Assembly (NCBI GenBank): GCA_003240775.1
Contig: QFNI01000017.1
Span: 4,903-68,902 of the forward strand
Reading direction: 5' to 3'
DNA from: Mesorhizobium amorphae
GTDB lineage: Bacteria; Pseudomonadota; Alphaproteobacteria; Rhizobiales; Rhizobiaceae
Length of the DNA: 64,000 nucleotides
The notes below the pieces were generated by a model that worked only from the letters and a program-made list of their open reading frames with translations, had not been told where the DNA came from and made no database searches. The position numbers and the translations under genes were made by a program. Below, piece by piece: positions 35,954 to 45,504 of the stretch. Every line of letters starts with the position of its first letter. The first letter of the stretch is position 1.

Positions 35954-35984
35954 TGCGATAAATGAACTTTGTTCGATTATCGCA
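35954..35984. promoter_or_regulatory. PcaR-type operator: 31-bp near-perfect palindrome
   Basis: TGCGATAA (35954-35961) and TTATCGCA (35977-35984) are perfect 8-bp arms; inside them GAAC-TTT-GTTC is a second dyad on the same centre. The right half-site GTTCGATTATCGCAC (35971-35985) differs by one base from the PcaR consensus GTTCGATAATCGCAC as I remember it from Pseudomonas. It ends 6 bases before the start of the IclR gene and lies about 70 bases from pcaI, so the regulator very likely controls itself and pcaIJF. Confidence 0.75.
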
Positions 35985-35990
35985 CGAAAC

Positions 35991-36752
35991 ATGACCGAGC
36001 CTCGTGATTTGATGGGCGGCCTCGCCAAGGGCTTGGCCGTCATCGAAAGCTTCTCCGCCGACCATCCCCGCCAGGCGATCGCCCAAGTCGCCGCGCGCAC
36101 GGGGCTCGACCGCGCGACCGCGCGCCGCTGCCTCTTGACCCTCGCCGAGCACGGCTACGCCGATTACGATGGCAAGTTCTTCACGCTGACCCCTCGCGTG
36201 CTGCGGCTCGGCACGGGATGCCTAGCTGCCATGCCGCTGCCGCTGATCGCCCAGCCGCTGCTCGACAGGCTGTCCGACGAACTCGGCGAAAGCTCGTCGG
36301 TCTCGATCCTCGACGGGTCCGAGATCGTCTATGTCGCGCGCGCGGCCCAGCGGAAGGTGATGTCGATAGCGCTGATGCCGGGTTCGCGCCTGCCCGCCTT
36401 CTGCACCTCCATGGGGCGTGTGATGCTGGCGGCCCTTTCTGAGGCCGAACGGCGTGAGGCTCTCGAAGCGGCCCCCCTTCTTCCCCGCACGCCCCATACC
36501 CTGACCGACCCGCAAGGCGTGCTTGAGGAGTTGGGCCGCGTTCGCACGCAGGGCTTTGCGCTGATCGACGGCGAAGTGGAGGTGGGCCTGCGCTCCATCG
36601 CCGTGCCCGTGCTCGACGCGCGGGGCCGCACGGTCGCAGCCCTCAACACCGGCATGGCGGCGGTTGCCGCCGAAACCATGGAAGCGATGCGGGCCCGGTG
36701 CCTGCCCGCACTTCTGGCCGTGCAGGCCGAGTTGCGATCCGTGCTCCGATAG
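35991..36752 (+). CDS. pcaR: IclR-family regulator of pcaIJF (PcaR-like)
   Basis: 253 residues. N-terminal winged HTH (GGLAKGLAVIESFSADHPRQ in outline, then VAARTGLDRATARRCLLTLAEHG, about residues 7-50, quoted in parts) and IclR effector domain with SSVSILDGSEIVYVARAA and FCTSMGRVMLAAL. The LAKGLAVIESF start and the pcaI neighbour fit the PcaR/PcaU/PobR branch, which responds to 3-oxoadipate or aromatic acids. No Shine-Dalgarno is visible before ATG 35991 because the operator occupies that space; ATG 36012 is an alternative start. Confidence 0.88.
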   Translation: MTEPRDLMGGLAKGLAVIESFSADHPRQAIAQVAARTGLDRATARRCLLTLAEHGYADYDGKFFTLTPRVLRLGTGCLAAMPLPLIAQPLLDRLSDELGESSSVSILDGSEIVYVARAAQRKVMSIALMPGSRLPAFCTSMGRVMLAALSEAERREALEAAPLLPRTPHTLTDPQGVLEELGRVRTQGFALIDGEVEVGLRSIAVPVLDARGRTVAALNTGMAAVAAETMEAMRARCLPALLAVQAELRSVLR

Positions 36753-36763
36753 TGCCGCCGCTT

Positions 36764-36785
36764 CATAGCAATCCGTCATGCTATG
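36764..36785. promoter_or_regulatory. ATAGCA/TGCTAT inverted repeat upstream of the aromatic operon
   Basis: CATAGCA (36764-36770), 8-base spacer, TGCTATG (36779-36785): perfect 7-bp arms, 62 bases before the SDR start. The same half-sites, ATAGCA and TGCTAT, occur over the start codon of the LysR gene at 57571, suggesting a shared LysR regulator. A small palindrome GAAAT-T-ATTTC follows at 36793-36803. Confidence 0.55.
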
Positions 36786-36846
36786 GACGAAAGAAATTAT
36801 TTCCGGCGACGGTCTTCCTGCTACCTTCCGATGCGGGAGGAATGAA

Positions 36847-37656
36847 ATGGCATCGTTGCAATCCATGTTCGACGTGGGCGCGAAGTCCGTGATCGTGACG
36901 GGCGGAGCCAGCGGCATCGGGCGCGCCTATGCGGAGGTGATGGCCGAGCACGGCGCGCGCGTCTGCATCTTCGATCTTGACCCCCAGGGCCTCGACGCCA
37001 CGGTCGAGGCCATCGGCGGCGAGTGCTGGGGCCAGGTGGTCGATGTCGCCGACCGCTCCGCCATGGCGCAGGCCTTCGACCGCGTGGCCGAGCGCCACGG
37101 GCGCATCGACGTGGTGTTCGCCAATGCGGGCATCGATGCCGGGCCCGGCTTCCTGTCCACCACGGGCGAGCGCATCGCGGACGGCGCCATCGACGTGCTC
37201 GACGACCATCACTGGGACCTCGTGATCGCCGTCAACCTGTCGTCGGTCTTCACCACGGTGAAGCATGCGGCGCGCCACATGAAGGCAACGGGTGGCGGGC
37301 GCATCATCGTCACCTCGTCCATCGCCGGCCAGATCAACGAGGCGATCGTGGGCACGCCTTACATGCCCGCCAAGGCGGGCGTCGACCACTTCGTGCGCCA
37401 GATGGCGATGGAGCTCGGCCAGTTCGGCATCCTCGTCAACTGCATCTCGCCAGGCCCCTTCATGACCAACATCGCGGGCGGGCGCCTCAAGATCCCCGCC
37501 GACCGCAAGGCCTTCGAAAGCCAGTCGCTGATCGGCCGCATCGGCGACACCGAGGACATCAAGGGCATGGCGCTGTTTCTCGCCTCGCCCTGCTCCTCCT
37601 ACGTCACCGGCGCGCAGCTCGTGATCGACGGCGGCTCCATGCATCGCATCAAGTAG
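36847..37656 (+). CDS. short-chain dehydrogenase/reductase (SDR)
   Basis: 269 residues, classical SDR. Cofactor loop TGGASGIGRAYAEV near residue 16, Asp after the second strand (FDLDP, suggesting NAD+ preference), NAG in VFANAGIDAGPG, and the catalytic set with SSIAGQ (Ser), YMPAKAG (Tyr and Lys). GGGAGG is 7 bases before the ATG at 36847. First gene of the operon with the Liv importer and aromatic hydroxylase, so it probably oxidises an alcohol or dihydrodiol-like precursor of the aromatic substrate. Confidence 0.92.
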   Translation: MASLQSMFDVGAKSVIVTGGASGIGRAYAEVMAEHGARVCIFDLDPQGLDATVEAIGGECWGQVVDVADRSAMAQAFDRVAERHGRIDVVFANAGIDAGPGFLSTTGERIADGAIDVLDDHHWDLVIAVNLSSVFTTVKHAARHMKATGGGRIIVTSSIAGQINEAIVGTPYMPAKAGVDHFVRQMAMELGQFGILVNCISPGPFMTNIAGGRLKIPADRKAFESQSLIGRIGDTEDIKGMALFLASPCSSYVTGAQLVIDGGSMHRIK

Positions 37657-37731
37657 CAGGCGCTCTTCGCATCCCGGGAGGAGCCGGGCGCGAGCGGCCA
37701 GAACCGAGACGTAAACCGAGGGAGGAGACCC

Positions 37732-39030
37732 ATGGAAAACAGGATTCGCTGGATGGCGCCGTCGCGGCGCAGCGTGCTCAAGGGCATCGGTGCAGGGCTG
37801 ACCGCATCTGCGCTCGGCGCGCCGATGGTTGCCCGCGCGCAGGCCGCCGGCACCATCAAGATCGGCTTCATCACGCCTGCCACGGGGCCGCTCGCCTTGT
37901 TCGGCGAGACCGACGGCTGGGCGGCCGAAAAGGTGCACGAGATCCTGAAGGACGGGCTCGAAACCCAGGCCGGCCGCTACAATGTCGAGATACTGGTGCG
38001 CGACGGCCAGTCCGACCCCAACCGCACGGCCGAAGTGGCGGGCGATCTCATCCTCAACGAGGAGGTGCATCTCCTGCTGCCCGCCTCCACCACGGACACG
38101 GTGAGCCCCTCGGCCGACCAGGCCGAGCTCTACGAGTGCCCCTGCATCTCGTCGGGCGCGCCCTGGCAGGCGGTGATCTTCCCGCGCGGCGGCCAGGACA
38201 AGCCCTTCGAGTGGACCTACCACTTCTTCTGGGGCCTGGACGAGGCGCTCAACACCTTCGTCGGCCTGTGGAACTCGGTCGAGACCAACCGCAAGGTCGG
38301 CATGCTGTTTCCGCAGAACGCCGACGGCGAGACCTGGGGCAACCGCGACTACGGCCTGCCTGTGCCCACCGAGAAGGCCGGCTACACGATCACTGTGCCG
38401 GGCTACTTCCAGCCGCGCACCAACGATTACTCGGCCCAGATCAGCGCCTTCAAGGCGGCGGGCTGCGACATCATCGGCGGCATCACCTACCCCGACGACT
38501 TCAAGACCTTCGTGAACCAGTGCGCCCAGCAGAACTACCGCCCCAAGGTGATGACGGTGGCAGCCGCCCTGCTCTTCCCCTCCGGCATCGGCGCGCTCGG
38601 GCCGCTGGGCGACGGCATGTCGTCGGAGGTCTGGTGGACGCCAGCCTTCCCCTTCAAGTCCACGCTGACCGGCCAGGTGAGCCGCGACATCGCGAGCCAG
38701 TGGGAAAGCGAGACCAAGAAGCAGTGGACCCAGCCGCTGGGCTACAGCCACGCGCTCTGGGAAGTGGCGCTCGACGTGCTCAAGCGCTCCACAGACCCGC
38801 TCGACCGGGCGGCCAACCGCGACGCCATCAAGGCCACCAAGCTCGACACGCTGATCGGCAAAGTGGACTTCTCGGCCGGGCCCCACCCCAACGTCTCCAC
38901 CACGCCGATCTTCGGCGGGCAGTGGGTGAAGGGCGAGACTTGGCCCTACGATCTCAAGATCGTCGACAACACCGTCAACAAGCTCTTCGAGCCCGAGCAG
39001 AAGATGAAGCTTCTGCCCTGGTCGGCGTGA
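37732..39030 (+). CDS. Liv-type ABC substrate-binding protein, aromatic operon 1
   Basis: 432 residues. Twin-arginine-like start PSRRSVLKGIGAGL with hydrophobic stretch to MVARAQ. Mature part begins GTIKIGFITPATGPLALFGE and continues QSDPNRTAEVAGDLI. It belongs to the aryl/urea-type Liv receptors rather than true leucine binders and is paralogous to the protein at 49109 (shared VEILVRDGQSDPNR / VVVKDSQSNPNR and HFFWGLDEAL / HFFWGLEDVI blocks). Expected to capture the aromatic or alicyclic substrate of this operon. Confidence 0.92.
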   Translation: MENRIRWMAPSRRSVLKGIGAGLTASALGAPMVARAQAAGTIKIGFITPATGPLALFGETDGWAAEKVHEILKDGLETQAGRYNVEILVRDGQSDPNRTAEVAGDLILNEEVHLLLPASTTDTVSPSADQAELYECPCISSGAPWQAVIFPRGGQDKPFEWTYHFFWGLDEALNTFVGLWNSVETNRKVGMLFPQNADGETWGNRDYGLPVPTEKAGYTITVPGYFQPRTNDYSAQISAFKAAGCDIIGGITYPDDFKTFVNQCAQQNYRPKVMTVAAALLFPSGIGALGPLGDGMSSEVWWTPAFPFKSTLTGQVSRDIASQWESETKKQWTQPLGYSHALWEVALDVLKRSTDPLDRAANRDAIKATKLDTLIGKVDFSAGPHPNVSTTPIFGGQWVKGETWPYDLKIVDNTVNKLFEPEQKMKLLPWSA

Positions 39031-39116
39031 GTGATGTTCTCGACCGGGCGGGCCTGCGGGCCCGCCCACCCGAAGCCGCCGGGCCTGGCCCGGCACCTCA
39101 ACCTATCCGGGGAAGC

Positions 39117-39844
<728 letters not shown>

Positions 39845-39848
<4 letters not shown>

Positions 39849-40570
39849 GCGCGCTCCTGTCCACCCACGGGCTTGTCGCCCGCTACGGCGACTTCCAGGC
39901 CCTTTACGGCATCGACTTCTCGATCGGGGAAGGCGAAGTCGTCTCGCTGATCGGCGCCAACGGCGCGGGCAAGTCGACACTGCTCAAATCCATCATGGGA
40001 CTGATCCGTGTCGCGCCCGAGATGGTGAAGCTTGACGGCCGCCCGATGGGCGGCGCACGGCCCAACCGCATGGTGGCCGAAGGTGTCGCCATCGTGCCCG
40101 AAGGCCGCCGCCTCTTCGCCGGCATGAGCGTGCTCGACAATCTGCGCGTGGCGATCGACCATGCCGCCAAGCCGCGCGCCGAGGGCTGGACGCTGGAGCG
40201 CGTCTTTGCGCTCTTTCCGATCCTCAGCGAGAAGCGTGGGGTGCCCGTGGAATCGCTTTCGGGCGGCCAGCAGCAGATGGTGGCCATCGGCCGCGCGCTG
40301 CTCAACCAGCCCCGCCTCCTCCTGTGCGACGAGATCAGCCTGGGCCTCGCTCCAAAGGTGGTGCGCGAGATCTATGCGGCACTTCCCTCGATCAAGGCGA
40401 ACGGCACGGCGATCGTGCTGGTGGAACAGGATGTGGGCCTCGCCCGCTCTGCCTCGGACCGCCTCTATTGCATGCTCGAAGGCCGCGTGAGCCTGACGGG
40501 CCGCTCGGCCGAGATCACGCGCGAGACCATCGGCGAAGCCTATTTCGGAGGCGCTCATGCAGTGGCTTGA
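39845..40570 (+). CDS. Liv-type ABC ATPase (LivF family), aromatic operon 1
   Basis: 241 residues. Walker A GANGAGKST, GVAIVPEGRRLFAGMSVLDN, signature LSGGQQQMVAIGRAL, Walker B LLLCDEISLGLAP. Start is a GTG at 39845 overlapping the LivG stop. The 3' end overlaps the LivH gene by 14 bases, the longest overlap in this operon. Confidence 0.92.
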
Positions 40571-41414
40571 CGGCCTCGTGCAAGGTGTCCTGCTCGGCGG
40601 GCTCTATGCGCAATACGCGCTCGGCATGGCCCTGATGTTCGGCGTCATGCGGATCGTCAACATCACCCATGGCGACCTGATGGTGCTTCTGGCGCTCACC
40701 GGCATCAGCCTGGCGGCGAGCTACGGGCTCGGGGCATGGTCGGTGCTCGTGGTCTTGGTCGCGCTGGGCGCCATGGTCGGCTTCGTGCTTCAGCGCCTCG
40801 TGCTCAACCGCGTGGTGGGCGCCGATCCCCTGCCCTCGCTGATCGCCACCTTCGGCCTGTCGATCGCGCTGCAGAACGCCATGCTCCAGGTCTGGTCGGC
40901 CGACACGCGCTCGCTCGACGGCGGGCCGATCGTGCAGGCCTCCTTCCAGATCGGGCCGCTCTTCGTGGGCGTGCTTCCGGTGATCGTGCTCGCGACCGCG
41001 ATCGTGCTCACGGGCGGGCTCGACGCCACGCTTCGCCTGTCCCGCTTCGGACGCGCCCTGCGCGCGGCCTCGGCAGACGTGGAGGCTGCGGCCCTGACAG
41101 GTGTCGACCCCAAGCGCATCTATGCGGGCGCGACCGCGCTCGCCGTCGCGATCCTGGGCTTTGGCGCAGTGTTTCAGTCCATGCGCGCGACGGTTTCCCC
41201 AGCCGATGGCGCCTTCCAGCTGATCTACGCCTTCGAAGCCGTGATCATCGGCGGCATGGGCTCGATCTGGGGGGCGTTCCTGGGCGCCATGGTGCTCGGC
41301 ATCAGCCAGTCCATCGGCTTCCGCATCGATCCGGGCTTCGGCATCCTGGCCGGGCACCTCGTCTTCCTCGCCATCCTCGCCCTGCGCCCGCAGGGCCTGC
41401 TCGGAAAGGCTTGA
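40557..41414 (+). CDS. Liv-type ABC permease (LivH family), aromatic operon 1
   Basis: 285 residues. LVQGVLLGGLYAQYALGMAL opening, FGVMRIVNITHGDLMVL, cytoplasmic loop GRALRAASADVEAAALTGVD and EAVIIGGMGSIWGAFLGAM. Inner-membrane channel subunit for the receptor at 37732. Confidence 0.92.
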   Translation: MQWLDGLVQGVLLGGLYAQYALGMALMFGVMRIVNITHGDLMVLLALTGISLAASYGLGAWSVLVVLVALGAMVGFVLQRLVLNRVVGADPLPSLIATFGLSIALQNAMLQVWSADTRSLDGGPIVQASFQIGPLFVGVLPVIVLATAIVLTGGLDATLRLSRFGRALRAASADVEAAALTGVDPKRIYAGATALAVAILGFGAVFQSMRATVSPADGAFQLIYAFEAVIIGGMGSIWGAFLGAMVLGISQSIGFRIDPGFGILAGHLVFLAILALRPQGLLGKA

Positions 41415-41418
41415 GCCC

Positions 41419-42447
41419 GTGACCGCATCCGTTCTCACCGCCGACACCCTGCCCCCGCCCGTTCGCGTCCAGCGCCTGACCCGCTCGGGCCTCGTCGCGG
41501 GCGCCATCGCGGCGGGTGCCATCGCCACGGTCGCCTCCATGCCGCTCTGGGCCAGCCAGGGCCTGATCCGCAGCGTGGTGGAGCTGTGCTGCTACATCGC
41601 CATCGCCCAGATGTGGAACCTGCTCGCGGGCTATGCGGGCCTGGTCTCGGTCGGCCAGCAGGCCTTCGTGGGCGTGTCCGCCTATGCGATGTTCGTGCTG
41701 GCGCAGCTTTGGGGGCTGAACCCCTTCGCCGCCGTGCTCTTGTCGCTCGTCGCCCCCGCGCTCCTCGCCATTCCCACCTACGGCCTGCTTCACCGGCTCG
41801 ACGGGCCCTACTTCGCGATCGGCACTTGGGTGGTGGCCGAGGTGATGCGGCTGGCCACCTCGATGTTCGGCTATGTGAACGCAGGCGCGGGCATGAGCCT
41901 GCGTGTCATGACGAGCTATTCCCCGATGGAGCGCGCTTGGGGCATCTCGCTGCTCTGCGCCTTCATGCTTTTGCTCACGGTGGGCGGCTCCTACCTGCTG
42001 CTGCGCTCGCGCTACGGGCTTGCGCTGGTCGCCATGCGCGACAATCCGGTCGCGGCGCGCTCCCAGGGCGTCAATGTCGGCCGCCTGCGCTTCCTGATCT
42101 GGGTGGCTGCGGCCGTCGGCACCGGGCTCGTCGGCTCGGTCTACTTCATGGCGCAGCTGCGCATCACGCCGCCTGCCGCCTACGATCCCAACTGGGCGAA
42201 CATCGCGATCTTCATCGTGATGGTGGGCGGCCTGGGCTCGCTCGAAGGGGTTCTCATCGGCGCGCTCATCTACTTCTTCGCCGACCGCTGGTTCGGCGAA
42301 TACGGCGCGGCCTATCTGGTGGTGCTCGGCCTTCTCACCCTCTTCATGGCGCTGTTCGCACGCGGCGGCGTGTGGGGCCTGATCTGCCGGGTGGTGGACG
42401 CGCCCTGGTTCCCCACGCGCCGGACGCTTTTGGAGGAGCGGCGATGA
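41419..42447 (+). CDS. Liv-type ABC permease (LivM family), aromatic operon 1
   Basis: 342 residues, GTG start four bases after the livH-like stop. CYIAIAQMWNLLAGYAGLVS, VGQQAFVGVSAYAMFV, loop LALVAMRDNPVAARSQGVNV. A C-terminal extension FPTRRTLLEERR follows the last membrane segment. Stop overlaps the alcohol dehydrogenase start by four bases. Confidence 0.92.
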   Translation: MTASVLTADTLPPPVRVQRLTRSGLVAGAIAAGAIATVASMPLWASQGLIRSVVELCCYIAIAQMWNLLAGYAGLVSVGQQAFVGVSAYAMFVLAQLWGLNPFAAVLLSLVAPALLAIPTYGLLHRLDGPYFAIGTWVVAEVMRLATSMFGYVNAGAGMSLRVMTSYSPMERAWGISLLCAFMLLLTVGGSYLLLRSRYGLALVAMRDNPVAARSQGVNVGRLRFLIWVAAAVGTGLVGSVYFMAQLRITPPAAYDPNWANIAIFIVMVGGLGSLEGVLIGALIYFFADRWFGEYGAAYLVVLGLLTLFMALFARGGVWGLICRVVDAPWFPTRRTLLEERR

Positions 42448-43457
42448 AAGCCATCCTGTTCGAGGAGACCGGCCGGCCGCTCCTGCTCGGCGAGACGGCG
42501 GAGCCTGAGCCCGCGGCCGACGAGGTTCTGCTGCGCATCGCATCCTGCGGCATCTGCGGCTCCGACCTGCACATGACCGAGGACCCGCAAACCTTCGGCC
42601 TCAGCCGCGCGGACGTGCTCGGCCACGAATTCGCGGGCGAGGTGCTGGCCTGCGGCGAGGCCGTGTCCGATTTTCAGCCCGGCGACCGGGTGGCGGTGGC
42701 TCCCATGCGCGGCTGCGGGCATTGCGCGAGCTGCCTGCGCGGCGAGCCCGCCTGGTGCCCCGAGATGCGGCTGATCGGCGGAGGCTATGCGGAGCGGGCC
42801 ACGGTGGCCGCCCGCCAGTGCCGCCGCCTGCCCGACGATCTGCCCATCGAAGAAGGCGCACTGGCGGAGCCGGTGGCCGTGGCGCTGCACGCGGCGAGCC
42901 GCGGCGACGTGCGGCCGGGCGCGCGCGTTCTGGTTCTGGGTGCCGGGCCGATCGGCCTGCTCGTCGCCTTCTGGGCGCGGCGGATGGGTGCGGCTTACGT
43001 GATCGTGGCCGACCTCAACCGCTTCCAGGAAGCGCGCGCGGAAGCGCTCGGCGCAACCGGCTTCGCCATATCCGGGCCCGAATTGGCGGAAACCTTCCGC
43101 AGCGAGACGGGTGCTGCGCCCGACATCGTGTTTGAATGCGTCGGCAAGCGCGGCCTGCTCGACGCCGCCTGCCGCTTGGTGCGCCCGCAAGGCCGGGTGG
43201 TGGGCGTCGGCCTTTGCGTTGGCGGCGACGAATGGGACCCGTTCGCAGCGCTTTCCAAGGAAATCGAGCTGCGGTTCGCCGTGTTCTTCACGATGGCGGA
43301 GTTTGCCGCGGCCATCGAAGCACTCGGCCCCGGCCGGTTCCGGCCGCAGGCCTTGATCACGGGCAGGGTCGGGCTCGCCGAGGTGCCGGACGCCTTCGAG
43401 GCGCTGCGCAGGCGCACTACGCAGTGCAAGGTTCTCATCACGCCGCAGGCTGCGTGA
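42444..43457 (+). CDS. zinc-dependent medium-chain alcohol dehydrogenase
   Basis: 337 residues. Catalytic zinc ligands in ASCGICGSDLHM (Cys) and LGHEFAGEV (His-Glu); structural-zinc-like cysteines RGCGHCASCLRGEPAWCPE; Rossmann loop VLGAGPIGLLVAFWARRMG and acidic VADLN for NAD(H). The pattern resembles threonine/sorbitol-dehydrogenase-type MDRs. ATGA overlap with the transporter gene and followed by a hydrolase; its substrate is presumably an alcohol made from or attached to the imported compound. Confidence 0.9.
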   Translation: MKAILFEETGRPLLLGETAEPEPAADEVLLRIASCGICGSDLHMTEDPQTFGLSRADVLGHEFAGEVLACGEAVSDFQPGDRVAVAPMRGCGHCASCLRGEPAWCPEMRLIGGGYAERATVAARQCRRLPDDLPIEEGALAEPVAVALHAASRGDVRPGARVLVLGAGPIGLLVAFWARRMGAAYVIVADLNRFQEARAEALGATGFAISGPELAETFRSETGAAPDIVFECVGKRGLLDAACRLVRPQGRVVGVGLCVGGDEWDPFAALSKEIELRFAVFFTMAEFAAAIEALGPGRFRPQALITGRVGLAEVPDAFEALRRRTTQCKVLITPQAA

Positions 43458-43471
43458 GGAAGGGAGGAAGC

Positions 43472-44266
43472 ATGGCCGATTTCGAAACCATCCGGCTCGC
43501 GGTCGACGGTGTGGAGACCGTCGTCAAGGCCGTCGGCACGGGCCCCGCCGTGATCGCGCTGCACGGCGCTGCAACCCTTGAGGGCCATCGGTGGGCGGCT
43601 GCGCTCGCGCCCCGGCTGCGGGTCTATCTGCCCTTCCATCCCGGCTTCGGCGAAAGCGCCCATGCGCCCCACTTCGCGGGCATGCAGGACATGGTGGTCC
43701 ACAACCTGCGCCTTCTGGAAGCGCTCGGCCTGGACCGGCCCCACCTCGTGGGACACTCGATGGGCGGTTGGATGGCGGCCGAGATGGCAGTGCTCGCCGG
43801 AGAGCGCTTCGACCGCCTCGTCCTCAACGCCCCGGCCGGGCTCAACCATCCCGACCATCCCGGCACGGATCTGGCTGCGATCGCGCCGCAGGACCTGCCG
43901 GGCTATCTCTCGCACGACCCGGCCGTGGCCGCGCGCTATTTTCCGGGCGGCAGCGAGGCCGAAGCGCCAGACGCCTTCGGCCTCGCGCGCCAGAAGGAGG
44001 GCGAAGCGCTCGGCCGCATCCTGGGCGCCCACGGCATGGGTCACCCCAATCTTGGCCGCTGGCTGAGCCGCATCCCCAACGAGACGCTGATCGTCTGGGG
44101 CGAGAAGGACCGTTTGCTGCCCGCCTCTCAGGCCCCGCTCTGGGAGCGCGCAATCCCCCGCGCCCGCACGCTGATCGCGCGGGGTGTCGGGCATTTTGCC
44201 ATGCAGGAGGACCCGTCGGTGGTGGAGGCCATCGGCGATTTCCTGCTCGACCCACAGGAAAACTAG
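43472..44266 (+). CDS. alpha/beta hydrolase
   Basis: 264 residues. Oxyanion HGAATLEGHRW, nucleophile elbow VGHSMGGWMAAEM (Ser), Asp in GEKDRLLPASQ and His in GVGHFAMQED, so the triad is complete. AGGGAGGAAG precedes the ATG at 43472. It could be an esterase, a lactonase or a C-C bond hydrolase; context between an alcohol dehydrogenase and a flavin monooxygenase oxygenase component favours hydrolysis of an ester or of a ring-derived intermediate. I cannot decide. Confidence 0.88.
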   Translation: MADFETIRLAVDGVETVVKAVGTGPAVIALHGAATLEGHRWAAALAPRLRVYLPFHPGFGESAHAPHFAGMQDMVVHNLRLLEALGLDRPHLVGHSMGGWMAAEMAVLAGERFDRLVLNAPAGLNHPDHPGTDLAAIAPQDLPGYLSHDPAVAARYFPGGSEAEAPDAFGLARQKEGEALGRILGAHGMGHPNLGRWLSRIPNETLIVWGEKDRLLPASQAPLWERAIPRARTLIARGVGHFAMQEDPSVVEAIGDFLLDPQEN

Positions 44267-44277
44267 GAGGAACAGCC

Positions 44278-45504
44278 ATGAACGCACCACTCAGGCACGG
44301 CCAAGGCACCTGGGGCACCAAGACCGATTTCGCCTCGCTGATGGCGACGGTCGAGCAGATCGGGCCCATTCTGGAAGAACACGCGGTCGCGACCGAAAAA
44401 GGCGGCCGGCTCGACGAGGCGACGGTGGAAGCGCTCAAGCCGCTGCGCATGAGCCACGTCTTCGCGGCCGAGGAGATCGGCGGCGCGCAGCTCTCGCCCA
44501 CGCAGGGGCTGCAACTGATCGAGGCCATCACCTACCATTCGGGCGCTGCCGGCTGGGTCTCGATGGTCCACGCCTGCATCGGCGCGATGTCGGCAGCATT
44601 TCTGCCGGACACGGCGATCGCGCGCCTCTTTCAAGAGGGTGACGACAACCGCTTCTCCGGCCAGGGCACGCCGACGGGCATGCTCAAGAAGGTGGACGGC
44701 GGCTACCTGCTCAACGGCAAGTGGTCCTATGCGAGCGGCATCTACCACGCGACCTACACCCACACCGCGGCCCTGCTCGACGACGGCAACGGCCAGCCCG
44801 CCAAGGACGAGAACGGCGACGTGATCGTTCTCTGCGCGCACGCCCCCGTGGAGGACCACGACCTTCTCGGCAATTGGGAGGTGCTCGGCCTCCAGGGCAC
44901 GGGCTCGATCGACTATGCCGCAAAGGACGTGTTCATCGCCGACGACATGGTGTTCCCGATCCTGACGGCCGAGCCGCAGCGCCAGAAGGAGTTCTTCTCG
45001 CTCGGTGTGGTGGGCCTCGCGGCCATCGGCCATTCCGGCTGGGCCATTGGTGCCGGACGCCGCATCCTGGACGAGATGGCCAAGCTCGCCGTCACCAAGA
45101 CGGGCCGGTCGGGCATGCTGGGCGAAAGCGACAGGTTCTGGTTCGATTTCGGCCGCGCGGAAGCCCGCGTGCGCGCCGCCCGCGCCTTTTTGTTCGAGGT
45201 ATGGCGCGACGTGGAAGCCTCGATCGAGCGCGGCGAGCGGGTCTCGACGCGCCAGATCAGCCTGATCCATCTCGCCAAGTCCGAGGTGCACGAGGCGGGC
45301 GTCGATGCCGCGCAGTTCGTGTATCGCGCGGCCGGCGGCGCCTCCTTGCGCCGCGGCGTGATGCAGCGCATCTTCCGCGAGATGATGACGGCCGCCAACC
45401 ACTTCACCATCAACCCCAACATCGTGGGCGCTGCGGGCCGCGAGATCGCAGGGATGTGGAGCGATCGCCGCTGGCAGTTCTACGACCTGATCGAGAAGAA
45501 ATGA
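44278..45504 (+). CDS. two-component flavin monooxygenase, oxygenase component (acyl-CoA dehydrogenase fold)
   Basis: 408 residues with the acyl-CoA dehydrogenase fold used by FADH2-dependent aromatic hydroxylases (HpaH-C2/HsaA/GraA type). Visible are the N-terminal helical domain, SGQGTPTGMLKKVDGGYLLN and GKWSYASGIYHA in the beta domain, EVLGLQGTGSIDYAAKDVF, and the C-terminal DAAQFVYRAAGGASLRRG. The flavin reductase gene overlaps its stop by four bases. With hydroxyquinol dioxygenase and maleylacetate reductase nearby, a resorcinol-type 4-hydroxylase (as in the gra cluster of Rhizobium) is the best guess; other phenols are possible. Confidence 0.88.
   Translation: MNAPLRHGQGTWGTKTDFASLMATVEQIGPILEEHAVATEKGGRLDEATVEALKPLRMSHVFAAEEIGGAQLSPTQGLQLIEAITYHSGAAGWVSMVHACIGAMSAAFLPDTAIARLFQEGDDNRFSGQGTPTGMLKKVDGGYLLNGKWSYASGIYHATYTHTAALLDDGNGQPAKDENGDVIVLCAHAPVEDHDLLGNWEVLGLQGTGSIDYAAKDVFIADDMVFPILTAEPQRQKEFFSLGVVGLAAIGHSGWAIGAGRRILDEMAKLAVTKTGRSGMLGESDRFWFDFGRAEARVRAARAFLFEVWRDVEASIERGERVSTRQISLIHLAKSEVHEAGVDAAQFVYRAAGGASLRRGVMQRIFREMMTAANHFTINPNIVGAAGREIAGMWSDRRWQFYDLIEKK

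Noticed and set aside
37023..39116. A long plus-strand open frame reading into the LivG gene at 39117
   Set aside because: Only the part from 39117 has homology (LivG). The upstream part is a shifted reading of the SDR and the binding-protein genes.
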